Assembly: GCA_902783825.1 (NCBI GenBank)
Contig: CACZSJ010000165.1
Span: 1-5,824, forward strand
Direction: 5' to 3'
Length of the DNA stretch: 5,824 bases
DNA from: Oscillospiraceae bacterium
GTDB lineage: Bacteria > Bacillota > Clostridia > Oscillospirales > Oscillospiraceae
Shown piece after piece: positions 5,202-5,824 of this stretch (its first letter is position 1; the number at the start of each line of letters is the position of its first letter). The translations under genes and the position numbers were made by a program. The notes under the pieces are model-generated. The model was given only the letters and a program-made list of their open reading frames with translations, did no database searches and was not told where the DNA came from.

Positions 5202-5824
5202 ATGCGTATTTTGGAAACCTTAGCCCGACTGGGGCAGACCTCCGGCTTCTATCTGCTTCTGTCCGACTGGCGGCAACTGGTGATGATCCTGATCGCCTGT
5301 ACCCTCCTGTATCTGGGCCTGGCCAAAGAATTTGAGCCTATGCTGCTGATTGGCATCGCCTTCGGCATGCTACTGACCAATCTTCCCGGCTCCGAAATGT
5401 ATCACCCGGAGCTGTGGGACGCTTACATTGCGGGTCAGATCCACCTGACCGATATCATCCATCACGGCGGTCTTCTGGACATCCTCTATATCGGCATCAA
5501 GTCCGGTCTCTACCCCTCGTTGATTTTCCTGGGCGTGGGCGCTATGACGGATTTCGGACCTCTGCTGGCCAATCCCAGAAGCCTGCTGCTGGGTGCCGCT
5601 GCCCAGATGGGCATTTTCGCCGCCTTTCTCATGGCCATCGGCATCTTTGGCTTCTCTCCCAACGTTGCTGCCGCCATTGGCATCATCGGCGGCGCCGACG
5701 GCCCCACGGCCATCTGGCTGACCTCCAAGCTGGCCCCGGATTATCTGGCGCCCATCGCCATTGCCGCCTATTCCTACATGGCGCTGATCCCCATGATCCA
5801 GCCCTGGCTCATGCGTCTGCTGAC
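5202..5824 (+). CDS. oadB: Na+-translocating decarboxylase beta subunit, N-terminal part; runs off the window end
   Basis: The first 207 residues are open to the last base. This integral membrane subunit removes CO2 from carboxybiotin and exports Na+. The sequence is strongly hydrophobic, with several membrane segments (first at about 26-41, then about 47-61, and more after 120). It contains the hallmark loop GGADGPTAIWLTSKLAP followed by AYSYMALIPMIQP. Asp166 in GGADGPT matches the essential Asp203 of Klebsiella OadB. Tyr192 lies 26 residues later, the same distance as Tyr229 in that enzyme. Counting from the start to this Asp gives a protein shorter at the N-terminus than Klebsiella OadB, like the roughly 375-residue MmdB/GcdB forms. 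The ATG at 5202 is preceded by GAGGG (5190-5194), seven bases away and overlapping the stop of the biotin carrier gene; the genes are 10 bases apart. The beta subunit alone does not tell oxaloacetate from methylmalonyl-CoA or glutaconyl-CoA pumps. Confidence 0.95.
   Translation, partial: MRILETLARLGQTSGFYLLLSDWRQLVMILIACTLLYLGLAKEFEPMLLIGIAFGMLLTNLPGSEMYHPELWDAYIAGQIHLTDIIHHGGLLDILYIGIKSGLYPSLIFLGVGAMTDFGPLLANPRSLLLGAAAQMGIFAAFLMAIGIFGFSPNVAAAIGIIGGADGPTAIWLTSKLAPDYLAPIAIAAYSYMALIPMIQPWLMRLL

Noticed and set aside
1..5824. Mobile element, CRISPR array, tRNA/rRNA, toxin-antitoxin or defence system
   Set aside because: No transposase or integrase, terminal repeats, regular spaced repeats, RNA gene folds or defence domains were seen. 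All larger genes belong to known envelope or energy-metabolism families.

Overview
The window is about 5.8 kb of moderately GC-rich, densely coded DNA with every supported gene on the + strand. It looks like a chromosomal segment of an anaerobic Bacillota organism, probably a clostridial gut-type lineage such as the Oscillospiraceae. This is inferred from three things: strong GGAGG-type ribosome binding sites, a class A penicillin-binding protein with an acidic tail next to an SH3b/NlpC-P60 secreted enzyme, and a Na+-pumping decarboxylase operon with separate subunits. No genus can be named from the sequence alone.

Layout. Positions 1-813 hold the 3' end of a penicillin-binding protein: the second half of the transpeptidase domain and a strongly acidic tail. 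A 150-base gap follows, with a weak terminator candidate and a good promoter (TTGACA, 17-base spacer, extended -10). This promoter drives a 93-residue protein of unknown function that starts at TTG (964-1245). After 73 bases containing an inverted repeat comes a 518-residue secreted protein with four SH3b domains and a C-terminal NlpC/P60 cysteine peptidase (1319-2875). A perfect hairpin plus T-tract at 2888-2928 ends this envelope block.

A second promoter (extended -10 at 3033-3041) starts a tightly packed operon: carboxyltransferase alpha subunit (3082-4470), small one-helix membrane subunit (4473-4799), free-standing biotin carrier (4796-5191) and the membrane beta subunit (5202 to the window end, incomplete). 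Together they make a biotin-dependent Na+-translocating decarboxylase, most likely for oxaloacetate. The alpha subunit moves the carboxyl group from oxaloacetate to biotin on the carrier. The beta subunit then releases CO2 and exports Na+. The small subunit holds the soluble parts at the membrane.

I found no mobile element, CRISPR array, RNA gene or defence system. The content is mostly ordinary housekeeping. The points most worth a second look are the small unknown gene with its strong promoter, the split alpha/biotin architecture of the decarboxylase in an mmd/gcd-like gene order, the acidic tail of the PBP, and two small repeats in the intergenic regions.
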